From positions 1,798,001 to 1,862,000 of the forward strand of contig LR134390.1 in the NCBI GenBank assembly GCA_900637705.1: DNA of 64,000 nucleotides. The letters run 5' to 3'. Origin of the DNA: Fusobacterium varium. Lineage in GTDB: Bacteria; Fusobacteriota; Fusobacteriia; Fusobacteriales; Fusobacteriaceae. The notes under the pieces were generated by a model, which made no database searches, was not told the origin of the DNA, and saw only the letters and a list, made by a program, of their open reading frames with translations. Positions 25,997-33,867 of the stretch are shown here, piece by piece (position 1 is the first letter of the stretch; each line of letters opens with the position of its first letter). Made by a program: the position numbers and the translations under genes.

Positions 25997-27352
25997 TTAT
26001 TCTTGAACTTCTGCTGTTTCATTTTGTTTACCTTTTATATTTTCAAGAAGCACATACAAAATTATACCTATTCCTAATCCCCATGCTGCACCTTTTGTTG
26101 CAAGTACTGCTGCCATTACTCCAGCTATTCCCATATCCAGTTCTGATTTACACATAGACATAGCAAGTCTTGTACAAATATATCCTTGCACAAGCATAGT
26201 AAGGGATAAAGCAACTGGAAGTATAGGCTGTACCAATGAAACTATAGGTACTAATGCAACTGATATACAAGTCATTATTCTAAATGTTCCAACTCCACCA
26301 TATATAGAATCCATAGCTGTTCTTCCCTCTTTATATCTCTGAGATACAGAAGCTGTAACTGCTGCCCACAATGGTCCACACATAGGTATATATGGAATTA
26401 AAATTGACTGTATTATATTTCTTAATCCACTAATTAAGTTTGACCTATTAGAGTTAAAATCTATTTTTTCATCTTGTCTTACTTCATCAGCTTCATTTAT
26501 TAATGCACTGCTTGTTACAAAATCTCCAAATGCAATTATATATATCATTGCTGCCATAGGTATAGCACTTATAAAAAATGCTGCTTTAGGAACTCCTACT
26601 CCAAATATACTCACTTCTCTCAATATATTTCCCATTTCTGGTATTTTTATAACTGATCCTATTTCTATCTTTGGAAATGGAAGTTCTTTTACTAACGGGC
26701 TTATTATTATACTTAAAAAGATAGCTGGAAGCATACCATATTTTCCAAAGGCGTCTGCTATTTTGCTTTTCTTCCTCAAATCTCTAAACTTCAGTGAAAA
26801 AAGCAGATAAAAAGAAAATAATCCTCCAAAAGCTATTGATATAGGGTAAAGATTAAATCTTCCCTTTGCACTGAATTCTCCAACTACTGCTGCAAATCCT
26901 GCTCCCAAAAGTATTCCTGATTTTATGGATACTGGTATTATTCCCATAAGTTTTCCTGCCAAACCAGTTATCCCCATTATTATAAATATACATGCAACAA
27001 GCAGCTGCAAAGCTATAAGAGCATGTATTCTATCTACACCAATAGTAAATTTTGAAAGATATACTATTGTCAAAGGAATAGAAGGTGTTATCCAACCAGG
27101 TACTACTGGATCTCCAAGAAGTGCATGAAGGTTATAAAGTATCCCATTAATTATTACCATAGACCATGCCAGTTCAAAAGACACTCCCAGATATTCAGTC
27201 AATATAGGAATAGCTCCCAAACATGTTGCACACATAAATATTGCCTGTATTGCCTCTGACCATTCCCATTTATAATGAATAAAAGGCAATCTTAGTTTAA
27301 ATATTCCCAGTGGAGTATATGGTTGTTCCTGTCCGTATTCTCTAATTGCCAT
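25997..27352 (-). CDS. NCS2/SLC23-like membrane transporter
   Basis: A 451-residue integral membrane protein with about 12 to 14 hydrophobic segments. The SLC23-like pattern is seen in a glycine-rich ATKGAAWGLGIGI end and in central FGDFVTSSALINEADEVRQDEKIDFNSNRSN-type loops. Its substrate is probably not a purine: it lies between a CoA-transferase and a small Cys protein in the 4-hydroxybutyrate operon, so it may import 4-hydroxybutyrate, 4-aminobutyrate or a related acid. The family call is moderate and the substrate is inference. Confidence 0.6.
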   Translation of the reverse strand: MAIREYGQEQPYTPLGIFKLRLPFIHYKWEWSEAIQAIFMCATCLGAIPILTEYLGVSFELAWSMVIINGILYNLHALLGDPVVPGWITPSIPLTIVYLSKFTIGVDRIHALIALQLLVACIFIIMGITGLAGKLMGIIPVSIKSGILLGAGFAAVVGEFSAKGRFNLYPISIAFGGLFSFYLLFSLKFRDLRKKSKIADAFGKYGMLPAIFLSIIISPLVKELPFPKIEIGSVIKIPEMGNILREVSIFGVGVPKAAFFISAIPMAAMIYIIAFGDFVTSSALINEADEVRQDEKIDFNSNRSNLISGLRNIIQSILIPYIPMCGPLWAAVTASVSQRYKEGRTAMDSIYGGVGTFRIMTCISVALVPIVSLVQPILPVALSLTMLVQGYICTRLAMSMCKSELDMGIAGVMAAVLATKGAAWGLGIGIILYVLLENIKGKQNETAEVQE

Positions 27353-27364
27353 ATTTTTCCCCTC

Positions 27365-28666
27365 CTAAAGTGTTTTATATTTTTCCAATGCTTTCTGAGT
27401 TAATTCTTCTCTAAAATCAGGGTGAGCTATTTTTATAAGTTCCTTTGCTCTTTCTCTCAAAGTTTTTCCTCTTAAATCAGCAATTCCATATTCAGTGATT
27501 ATATACTGTACATCATTTCTTGAAGTAGTAACAGCTGCTCCTTCATCTAAATAAGCAGTAATTCTTGATACTTTTCCTTTAGAAGCTGTAGAAGGTATTG
27601 CTATTATTGATTTTCCATTTAGAGCAAAGGCTGTTCCCCTTACAAAATCTACCTGTCCTCCAGTACCACTGAATTGTTTTGTTCCAATAGTTTCAGCATT
27701 TACCTGTCCCATTAAATCAACTTGTATAGCTGAATTTATAGAAACTATATTGTCATTTTTAGATATTACTCTCGGATCATTTACATAGTCTACTGGATAT
27801 ATTTCTACACTTGGATTGTCATCTACATAATCATACAGTTTTCTAGTTCCCATAAGGAAACTTACAATAGATTTTCCTCTATGAAGAGTCTTTTTACTGT
27901 TGTTGATAACTCCTGCTTTTACTAAATCCACCACTCCATCTGATATCATTTCTGAATGTATTCCCAAATCTTTTTTATCCTTCAGAAATGTAAGCACTGC
28001 ATCTGGTATACCTCCTATACCTAACTGCAATGTATCTCCATCATTTATCAGACTTGCACAGTATTCCCCTATTTTTCTTTCTACATCTCCTATCTTAGGT
28101 GGATTTAAAACAATTATAGGCTCATCTTTTTCTACTATTGCATCTATTTCTGATATGTGTATAAAGTTATCTCCCAACACTCTTGGCATAAATTTATTCA
28201 CCTGGGCTATAACACACTTTGCATTCTCAGCAGCAGCTTTTGTATAGTCGCAAGTTATTCCCAAACTGCAGTATCCATGTTCATCAGGAAGAGATACCTG
28301 TATCAAAGCCACATCTACTGGAAGATTTCCTCCTTTTCTAAATAATTTTGGTATTTCAAAGAAAAATGATGGTGTATATTCTCCAGCTCCTGCACTTACT
28401 GCCTCTCTTGTTCCTCCTCCTAAGAAAAGCCCGTTATGTCTGAAATGTCCTGCCATCTCTGGCTTCATATATTCACATTTTCCAAGGGGAACCATATGAA
28501 CTATTTCTACATTTTCATATTCCTTGTAGTTTTTCACCATTGCATCTACCAAAGTTTGTGGTTCTCCTGCTGCGTGGCATATAACAACACGATTATTTGA
28601 TTTTATTTTTTTTACTGCTTCTTCTGGAGAATAAACCCTTTTTTTATATTCTTCTTTCCAATCCAT
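27365..28666 (-). CDS. 4-hydroxybutyrate CoA-transferase-like (acetyl-CoA hydrolase/transferase family)
   Basis: A 433-residue family I CoA-transferase with the hallmark SVNSAIQVDLMGQVNAETIGT, GTGGQVDFVRGT and ITEYGIADLRGKTLRERA blocks of the acetyl-CoA hydrolase/transferase C-terminal domain. It would move CoA from acetyl- or butyryl-CoA to 4-hydroxybutyrate, giving the substrate for the dehydratase encoded two genes upstream (28952-30403). Clostridium aminobutyricum AbfT is the model. Good ribosome site at the ATG, 4 nt after the NifU-like gene. Confidence 0.85.
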   Translation of the reverse strand: MDWKEEYKKRVYSPEEAVKKIKSNNRVVICHAAGEPQTLVDAMVKNYKEYENVEIVHMVPLGKCEYMKPEMAGHFRHNGLFLGGGTREAVSAGAGEYTPSFFFEIPKLFRKGGNLPVDVALIQVSLPDEHGYCSLGITCDYTKAAAENAKCVIAQVNKFMPRVLGDNFIHISEIDAIVEKDEPIIVLNPPKIGDVERKIGEYCASLINDGDTLQLGIGGIPDAVLTFLKDKKDLGIHSEMISDGVVDLVKAGVINNSKKTLHRGKSIVSFLMGTRKLYDYVDDNPSVEIYPVDYVNDPRVISKNDNIVSINSAIQVDLMGQVNAETIGTKQFSGTGGQVDFVRGTAFALNGKSIIAIPSTASKGKVSRITAYLDEGAAVTTSRNDVQYIITEYGIADLRGKTLRERAKELIKIAHPDFREELTQKALEKYKTL

Positions 28667-28670
28667 AAAC

Positions 28671-28949
28671 CTACCTCCCTCTTAAATATGCTTTAGCTAT
28701 TTCTATAAACTCTTTGGAAGCTCCTGCATTTACATGTAGGGTTTCTATTTCTGGAAATTTCTCCTTTATACTGACTTTTATAAAATTTTCAGTAGTATCA
28801 ATTGAATGAGGGCAGGTACAACACTGCCCCATCAATCTTAAAACAAGTTTTTTACTTTTCTCATCATACTCTTCGATAGATATATCCCCATTATGCTTTT
28901 GCAGTTCTGGTCTTATCTCCTCATCTAAAAATTTTTCTATTTTTTCCAT
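28671..28949 (-). CDS. NifU-like C-terminal (Fe-S scaffold) domain protein
   Basis: A 92-residue NifU C-terminal-type domain: RPELQKHNGDISIEEY at the start and a GQCCTCPHSIDTTENFIK loop carrying the cluster-binding Cys pair, then a helix. It probably helps build or repair the [4Fe-4S] cluster of the dehydratase encoded just before it (gap 2 nt). A scaffold dedicated to a single Fe-S enzyme operon is plausible here because the dehydratase cluster is oxygen sensitive. Confidence 0.8.
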   Translation of the reverse strand: MEKIEKFLDEEIRPELQKHNGDISIEEYDEKSKKLVLRLMGQCCTCPHSIDTTENFIKVSIKEKFPEIETLHVNAGASKEFIEIAKAYLRGR

Positions 28950-28951
28950 AA

Positions 28952-30403
28952 TTAGTCCTTAATGTCTAAGATATCTTTTACAAATTGTTTTTTAACTTCA
29001 AGATTAGATTGTCTGCTTATCATAATTCTTTGTGCTTGAGGTGATCCTGCTCCATGCATAGATTCAGTTCTATATCCAACTGCTGCTGTTCCAAGTGTAA
29101 GATTTTCTATAAGTCTAAGTACTTTCATTCTGTCTATTGTAGGTACAGCTGCTACTCCTTTCAAGTATTTATCTATATATGCTCCCAATACTGGATCTCT
29201 GTAATCTTTTTCAGAAGGCATAGTTACAAACAATCCTCCAGCAATATCTTCAGCCAGTCTTGCTATTTCATATGGGAATCTAGTTACATTTTGTTTGCAT
29301 ATATTTGCAAGAAGCATATCTATCTCATATGAACCAGCTACTGTTGGATGTCCTTCACTAGAACATGCAATTCCTGCACAATATAAAGTTTCATTCAAAT
29401 GTATCATTTCAATTATTTTATCTTTTACATGAGAAGCTTTTTTTGTTCCATTGTAGTCTGCAATAAGTGCTGCTGCTCCAATAAGTACATCTCCAACTCC
29501 TACTTTACATCCTCCATAACTTTGTCTGTGGAATCCTGCAAATCTTTCTACAAGCATTCCAGAGAAATCATATTCTTCACACATAAATATACGTTCAGTT
29601 GGTACAAATACATTATCAAATATAACCAGAGCTTCATGTCCTCCAAATTTAGGATTTCCTCTATCCAAAGTTCCTTCTTCAAGTTTTCTAGTGTCGCAAG
29701 ATTGTCTTCCATAGATGATTTTTATTCCTTTTGTATCAGTAGGTACAGAAAAAGCTACTGCATATTCTTTATCTTCCTCTGTCATAGATATAGTAGGCAT
29801 TACAAGTACTTCATGAGAATTTACTATTCCTGTCTGATGTACTTTTGCTCCTCTTACTACTATTCCATCTTTTCTTTTTTCAACTATATGAAGAAATAAA
29901 TCAGGATCTTCCTGTTTTGATGGTGAAAGTCCTCTGTCACCTTTAGGGTCAGTCATAGCTCCATCTACTGTTAAATCTTCTTTTTGTACATATTCAAGAA
30001 ATTTTTTAAATCTGGCATGATATTCTGTTCCATATTTTTGATCTGTTTCATAAGTAGTACTGTATACAGCATTGAAAGCGTCCATTCCTACACAACGCTG
30101 AAAACAAGAACCTGTTTTCTGTCCCAATAATCTCTGCATTTTTACTTTCTTTACAAGATCTTCAGTACTTTGATGTATATGTGTGAATCTATTAATTTTT
30201 TCTCCTGTCAAATGAGAATTAACTACCATCAGGTCAGCATATTTTGGATCTTGTGCAAGCTCATAAGTCATTATAACTGAGTTCAAAGATGGTCTGATAA
30301 TAGGGTTATCTACAGGGTCCTTCACTCTTTCTCCTAGAAGATAAACTTCCAAATTTAATTTTCTTAAACTATCTAAATACTCTTGTGGTGTTTTTAAAGC
30401 CAT
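28952..30403 (-). CDS. abfD: 4-hydroxybutyryl-CoA dehydratase / vinylacetyl-CoA isomerase
   Basis: A 483-residue flavin/[4Fe-4S] enzyme that dehydrates 4-hydroxybutyryl-CoA to crotonyl-CoA. The cluster ligands of the C. aminobutyricum enzyme are seen: SCFQRC (two Cys) near residue 100 and RFAGFHRQSYGGCKVG (His and Cys) near residue 290. The rest aligns well by eye with AbfD, including GAMTDPKGDRGL, RQSCDTRK and GYRTESMHGAGSPQAQR. I chose the ATG at 30403 (AAGGGAAG eight bases upstream); a GTG at 30412 is the alternative. First gene of the operon under a sigma54 promoter. Confidence 0.95.
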   Translation of the reverse strand: MALKTPQEYLDSLRKLNLEVYLLGERVKDPVDNPIIRPSLNSVIMTYELAQDPKYADLMVVNSHLTGEKINRFTHIHQSTEDLVKKVKMQRLLGQKTGSCFQRCVGMDAFNAVYSTTYETDQKYGTEYHARFKKFLEYVQKEDLTVDGAMTDPKGDRGLSPSKQEDPDLFLHIVEKRKDGIVVRGAKVHQTGIVNSHEVLVMPTISMTEEDKEYAVAFSVPTDTKGIKIIYGRQSCDTRKLEEGTLDRGNPKFGGHEALVIFDNVFVPTERIFMCEEYDFSGMLVERFAGFHRQSYGGCKVGVGDVLIGAAALIADYNGTKKASHVKDKIIEMIHLNETLYCAGIACSSEGHPTVAGSYEIDMLLANICKQNVTRFPYEIARLAEDIAGGLFVTMPSEKDYRDPVLGAYIDKYLKGVAAVPTIDRMKVLRLIENLTLGTAAVGYRTESMHGAGSPQAQRIMISRQSNLEVKKQFVKDILDIKD

Positions 30404-30454
30404 ACAAATCACTTCCCTTTTAAATTTATTTTAATTCCCTGATATATTAAATAA

Positions 30455-30470
30455 GCAATTTGTCTGCCAA
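30455..30470 (-). promoter_or_regulatory. Sigma54 (-24/-12) promoter of the abfD operon
   Basis: Minus strand TTGGCAGACAAATTGCTT: GG (30468-30467) and GC (30456-30455) are separated by exactly ten bases, as the sigma54 consensus requires. Transcription would start near 30444, about 40 nt before the abfD ATG. Two palindromes stand about 125 and 145 bp upstream and an activator gene with a sigma54-contacting GAFTGA motif lies beyond them. Confidence 0.82.
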
Positions 30471-30540
30471 TATTATTTTTTTCTCTTTATTTTCACAAGT
30501 ACTAAATAAAGCATTATTTTATATTTTTATAAAAAGAATT

Positions 30541-30573
30541 AAAAAAAACTGTATTGCATTTTTTCAATACAGT
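30541..30573 (-). terminator. Terminator of the sigma54-activator gene
   Basis: Minus strand ACTGTATTG / CAATACAGT stem followed by eight T. Confidence 0.85.
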
Positions 30574-30585
30574 TTTTATAAAGTT

Positions 30586-30617
30586 TTGCATTTTTGCAAT
30601 TCGTTGCATTTCTGCAA
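30586..30617. promoter_or_regulatory. Paired palindromes, probable activator (UAS) sites
   Basis: Two copies of TTGCA-N4-TGCAA at 30586-30599 and 30604-30617, centres 18 bp apart. Dyads upstream of a -24/-12 promoter are where enhancer-binding activators bind; the Fis-type helix-turn-helix of the neighbouring regulator is the probable binder. Confidence 0.7.
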
Positions 30618-30634
30618 CGTTTGTGCACTAATAA

Positions 30635-32104
30635 TTATTCCCTGCCTGTGAGCTTCCTTGTAATTGTTGCTGGATCTACCTGAAGTGCTTTTGCAACCTG
30701 CCTTTGTGAACCTTTTTCCTTGAGCATATTTTTAATAAGATTCTGCTGAAATTTAAGAGTAGCCTCCTTTAAGCTCATTTTATAATATTGGAAAAATTCA
30801 TCAGCCTTCTCTGTTTTTTCATATAGGCTCTCTAAAGTTCCATTTTGAAAAATATATTTAGGAAGGTAGTCAGTAGAAATTTCATTTCCTTGAGATATTA
30901 TTACTAATTGTTCTATGAGATTCCTCATTTCTCTTATATTTCCAGGCCATTGATATCTGTAGAATACTTCTATTATTTCTTTATTGAAGAATTTTTCAAC
31001 ATTGTATTTTTCATTAAACTCTTTCAAGAATCTTAGACACAAAGGAATTATATCATCTTTTCTCTCTTTTAAAGATGGGATATTTATAGACAGTACATTC
31101 AGTCTGTAATACAAATCTTCCCTGAATTTTCCCTCTTTTATCAATTCCCTCAGATTTCTATTTGTAGCAGCTATTATCCTTGCATTAGTCTGAATGATTT
31201 TTTCTCCCCCTATACGCCTCACTTCCAAACTTTCCAAGACTTTCAATAATTTTACCTGTAAATCTATATTTAATTCTGATATCTCATCTAAAAACAGAGT
31301 GGAATTATTAGCAAGTTCAAATACTCCCATCTTTCCTTTTTTAGATGCTCCTGTAAAAGCTCCTGCTTCATATCCAAAAAATTCTGATTCTATAAGGCTT
31401 TCTGGTATAGCTCCACAATTTATTTCAATAAATGTCTTTTCATTTCTATTGCTGTATTTATGTATTAATTTAGCTATATGAGTTTTTCCAGTTCCAGTTT
31501 CTCCCGTCAAAAGCACAGAAGTATCCATCTTAGATATTTTCAATATCATTTTCAAAGTATTGAACATTGATTTATCTCTAAATGTTATATCATCTATATC
31601 CACAAGCTGTTCTTTCATATTTTCCAATTCATCTTTATATTTCTGAGTCAGATTTTGATTTAAGAATAATTCCCTACGAAGTCTTTCCATCTCTGATAAA
31701 TCTCTCACATTAGTCACTATATATTTTATTGCTCCATTTTCATCAAATACTGGCACACTTGTTACCAGTATCTCTTTTCCAGAAGAAAGTTTTTGATTCA
31801 CAGTAGCTTCCTTGCCTGTTTCTATTACTGCAAGAGAACCTGAATTATCATATACTCCTGCTTCAACTAAATCCTTCATATTCTTCCCAATCAATTCCTC
31901 TATATTCAAACCTGTAATTCTTCCATATGACTTATTTACCAAAAGAGTATTAGCCTCTCCATCAGTCACATAAATTCCATCATAAGATGAATCAACTATA
32001 GATTTCATCATTTTATTCACATATGTATTTTCTATAATCTCATCTTTTAAAGATTTTGTTTCTTTTTTCCCCTTGAATAAAAACCCATACCCTTTTTTCC
32101 CCAT
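30635..32104 (-). CDS. Sigma54-dependent transcriptional activator (PAS, AAA+, Fis HTH)
   Basis: A 489-residue enhancer-binding protein: PAS sensor domain (about 30-135, with ILVTSVPVFDENGAIKYIVTNVRD), coiled linker, AAA+ domain with Walker A GETGTGKTHIAK (about 205), GAFTGA motif for sigma54 contact and FLDEI Walker B, and a Fis-like helix-turn-helix at the end (SQRQVAKALQVDPATITRK). AGGAGAAAGGA precedes the ATG. No response-regulator domain is seen, so the PAS domain probably senses the signal directly. Expected to activate the abfD operon next to it. Confidence 0.9.
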   Translation of the reverse strand: MGKKGYGFLFKGKKETKSLKDEIIENTYVNKMMKSIVDSSYDGIYVTDGEANTLLVNKSYGRITGLNIEELIGKNMKDLVEAGVYDNSGSLAVIETGKEATVNQKLSSGKEILVTSVPVFDENGAIKYIVTNVRDLSEMERLRRELFLNQNLTQKYKDELENMKEQLVDIDDITFRDKSMFNTLKMILKISKMDTSVLLTGETGTGKTHIAKLIHKYSNRNEKTFIEINCGAIPESLIESEFFGYEAGAFTGASKKGKMGVFELANNSTLFLDEISELNIDLQVKLLKVLESLEVRRIGGEKIIQTNARIIAATNRNLRELIKEGKFREDLYYRLNVLSINIPSLKERKDDIIPLCLRFLKEFNEKYNVEKFFNKEIIEVFYRYQWPGNIREMRNLIEQLVIISQGNEISTDYLPKYIFQNGTLESLYEKTEKADEFFQYYKMSLKEATLKFQQNLIKNMLKEKGSQRQVAKALQVDPATITRKLTGRE

Positions 32105-32351
32105 TCCTTTCTCCTTAGTGTATATGTATTTTTCTTCTAATTTAATTTTATACTTTAATTTCTTTTATTGTCAATGCTTTTAATTTATCTCCTTTATCTC
32201 AAAGTTTTATATATTGCTTAAAATTTGATTTTACATTGATTCAACTTATATATTTTTATTTTATTAACTCTAATCTCTTTTCTTATTACAGTTTTTATAA
32301 TATAATTACTGTATTGATATTCAATTTAATGAAATTTTTCAGGGAGGTAAA

Positions 32352-32747
32352 ATGTTTTCATACAAATATAAGATAGTACAGGAAGATATAAACTATGGAG
32401 GTCATGTTGGGAATGAAAGAGCTCTTCTCTTTTTTCAATTTTCAAGAATGGCATTCTTTGAATCTCTAGGATTTACAGAATTAGATTTAGGAGATGGAGT
32501 TGGAGTTATCCAAAAAAATGGATATGTTGAGTACAACAAAGAACTTTTCTTAAATGATGAAATTGAAATAAAAATAGTTAAAGCTGAAATTGAAAGAACT
32601 AACTTTACACTTCATTACGAGATATACAATACTGCTGGAGAGAAAGTAATCAATGGCTATACAATGCTTGTATGCTTTGACTACACAGCTAAAAAAATAA
32701 AGAGAGTTCCACAAAGTTTCAAAAGTAAAATTGAAGCTCTAGCTTAA
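32352..32747 (+). CDS. 4HBT-family acyl-CoA thioesterase
   Basis: A 131-residue hotdog-fold thioesterase: EDINYGGHVGNERALLFFQFSRMAFFESLG is the 4HBT catalytic helix region with the acidic Asp/His start. Hydrolyses acyl-CoA thioesters; substrate not known. GGGAGG precedes the ATG. The DUF523 gene follows by 18 nt. Confidence 0.82.
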   Translation: MFSYKYKIVQEDINYGGHVGNERALLFFQFSRMAFFESLGFTELDLGDGVGVIQKNGYVEYNKELFLNDEIEIKIVKAEIERTNFTLHYEIYNTAGEKVINGYTMLVCFDYTAKKIKRVPQSFKSKIEALA

Positions 32748-32765
32748 TTATTCAGGAGGAGGATT

Positions 32766-33197
32766 ATGAGAATATTAGTAAGTGCCTGTCTACTAGGGGT
32801 AGAGTGTCGTTACAATGGTAAAGGGGAACTAAAAAAAGATATAGAAACTTTATTGAAAGAGCATGAACTCATACCAGTATGTCCTGAACAGCTTGGAGGA
32901 CTTGCTACTCCTCGTGATCCAGCTGAAATATGTGGAGATAAAATTATTACAAAAACTGGTATAGATGTTACAAAGGAATATTTAAAAGGTGCTGAAGAAG
33001 TTCTCAAATTGGCTAAACTTTACAAGTGCAGTGCTGCCATTTTGAAAGAAAGAAGTCCTTCCTGTGGTTATGGAAAAATTTATGATGGTACTTTTTCAAA
33101 AGTTCTTATAAATGGAAATGGTGCCACTGCTGATTTGCTAATAAAAAATGGAATAAAAGTAACTGGTGAATCTGAGATAAATAAAATATTTTTATAA
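32766..33197 (+). CDS. DUF523 protein
   Basis: A 143-residue protein with the DUF523 blocks: VSACLLGVECRYNGK at the N-terminus, CPEQLGGLATPRDPAEI in the middle, and LKERSPSCGYGKIYDG. The conserved Cys (CLLG, CR, CPEQ, SPSCG) suggest metal or Fe-S binding. Relatives are linked to thiouridine-like chemistry but no reaction is proven for this one. AGGAGG precedes the ATG. Confidence 0.85.
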   Translation: MRILVSACLLGVECRYNGKGELKKDIETLLKEHELIPVCPEQLGGLATPRDPAEICGDKIITKTGIDVTKEYLKGAEEVLKLAKLYKCSAAILKERSPSCGYGKIYDGTFSKVLINGNGATADLLIKNGIKVTGESEINKIFL

Positions 33198-33201
33198 CAC
33201 G

Positions 33202-33239
33202 AAAACTGCTGAAAATATTTTATTTTTGGCAGTTTTTTA
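33202..33239 (+). terminator. Terminator after the DUF523 gene
   Basis: AAAACTGC / GCAGTTTT stem with six T following. Confidence 0.8.
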
Positions 33240-33242
33240 TAT

Positions 33243-33283
33243 AAAAAAAGACTAAAAGAAATTTTAATCCCTTTAGTCTTTTT
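33243..33283 (-). terminator. Terminator of autotransporter module 1
   Basis: Minus strand AAAAGACTAAA / TTTAGTCTTTTTT stem closing the HU-pair of module 1. Its relatives close the other two modules (37590-37628, 42341-42380). Confidence 0.8.
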
Positions 33284-33293
33284 CGTTATTATT

Positions 33294-33563
33294 TTATTTC
33301 ATTATATTTTTTGATGCTCTAAACTTTACTGTTTTTCTAGGATAAATTTTCATTAATTCCCTAGTTGATGGATTACTTACCACTTTTGGCTTTCTTTTTG
33401 CTACTTCAAATACACCTCTGTTGACAAATGTAACTGAATTATATTTTTGCAGAGCTTCTTGTAGAGTCTGTATAAATATTTCTATTTCTTTTAATGCTTC
33501 TCTTCTCAGTACTTCTTCTTGACTTATTGTACTATATATCTTTGCCAGCTCTCTCTTATTCAT
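33294..33563 (-). CDS. HU/IHF-like protein, short form (module 1)
   Basis: An 89-residue HU-like protein: helical N-terminus (MNKRELAKIY ... EALQKY), then a VTFVNRGVFEVAKRKPKVVSNPSTRELMKIYPRKTVKFRASK region, which is the HU beta-arm and closing helix, with the NPST-R-E motif of HU/IHF. Its ATG overlaps the end of the 97-residue HU-like gene by 8 nt, so the two are made in equal amounts and probably form a heterodimer that bends DNA. Confidence 0.88.
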   Translation of the reverse strand: MNKRELAKIYSTISQEEVLRREALKEIEIFIQTLQEALQKYNSVTFVNRGVFEVAKRKPKVVSNPSTRELMKIYPRKTVKFRASKNIMK

Positions 33564-33849
33564 CTACATCACCACTATTAATTGCATCTTGCAGTCCTGC
33601 CCCTGTTCTGAATTTTATCTTTTTCTTTGCTCCAATTATTACTGCTTCATTCGTTTTAGGTAGCACTACTTTTCTTGATTTTACCTCTTTTTTCTCAAAT
33701 ACTCCCCAATTCTTTAATGATACTTTTCCATCTTCATTTAAAGCCTTTAGTAAGGTATCCCAAAATAAATCTACTTTTCCTTTTGCTTCTTTATAGCTTC
33801 TTGAGAGATTTCTTCTCTTATAAAACTTTATAAATTCTTTTTCTGTCAT
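33556..33849 (-). CDS. HU/IHF-like protein, long form (module 1)
   Basis: A 97-residue HU-like protein, distinct from the short form: MTEKEFIKFYKRRN start, WDTLLKALNEDGKVSLKNWGVFEKKEV, an arm with KTNEAVIIGAKKKIKFRTG, and a C-terminal DAINSGDVDE. The basic arm is shorter and less standard than in true HU. It begins 18 nt after the autotransporter stop with AGGAG before the ATG, so it is expected to be on the same transcript as the autotransporter. Confidence 0.86.
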   Translation of the reverse strand: MTEKEFIKFYKRRNLSRSYKEAKGKVDLFWDTLLKALNEDGKVSLKNWGVFEKKEVKSRKVVLPKTNEAVIIGAKKKIKFRTGAGLQDAINSGDVDE

Positions 33850-33867
33850 AGCTTTCTCCTGTTATTA

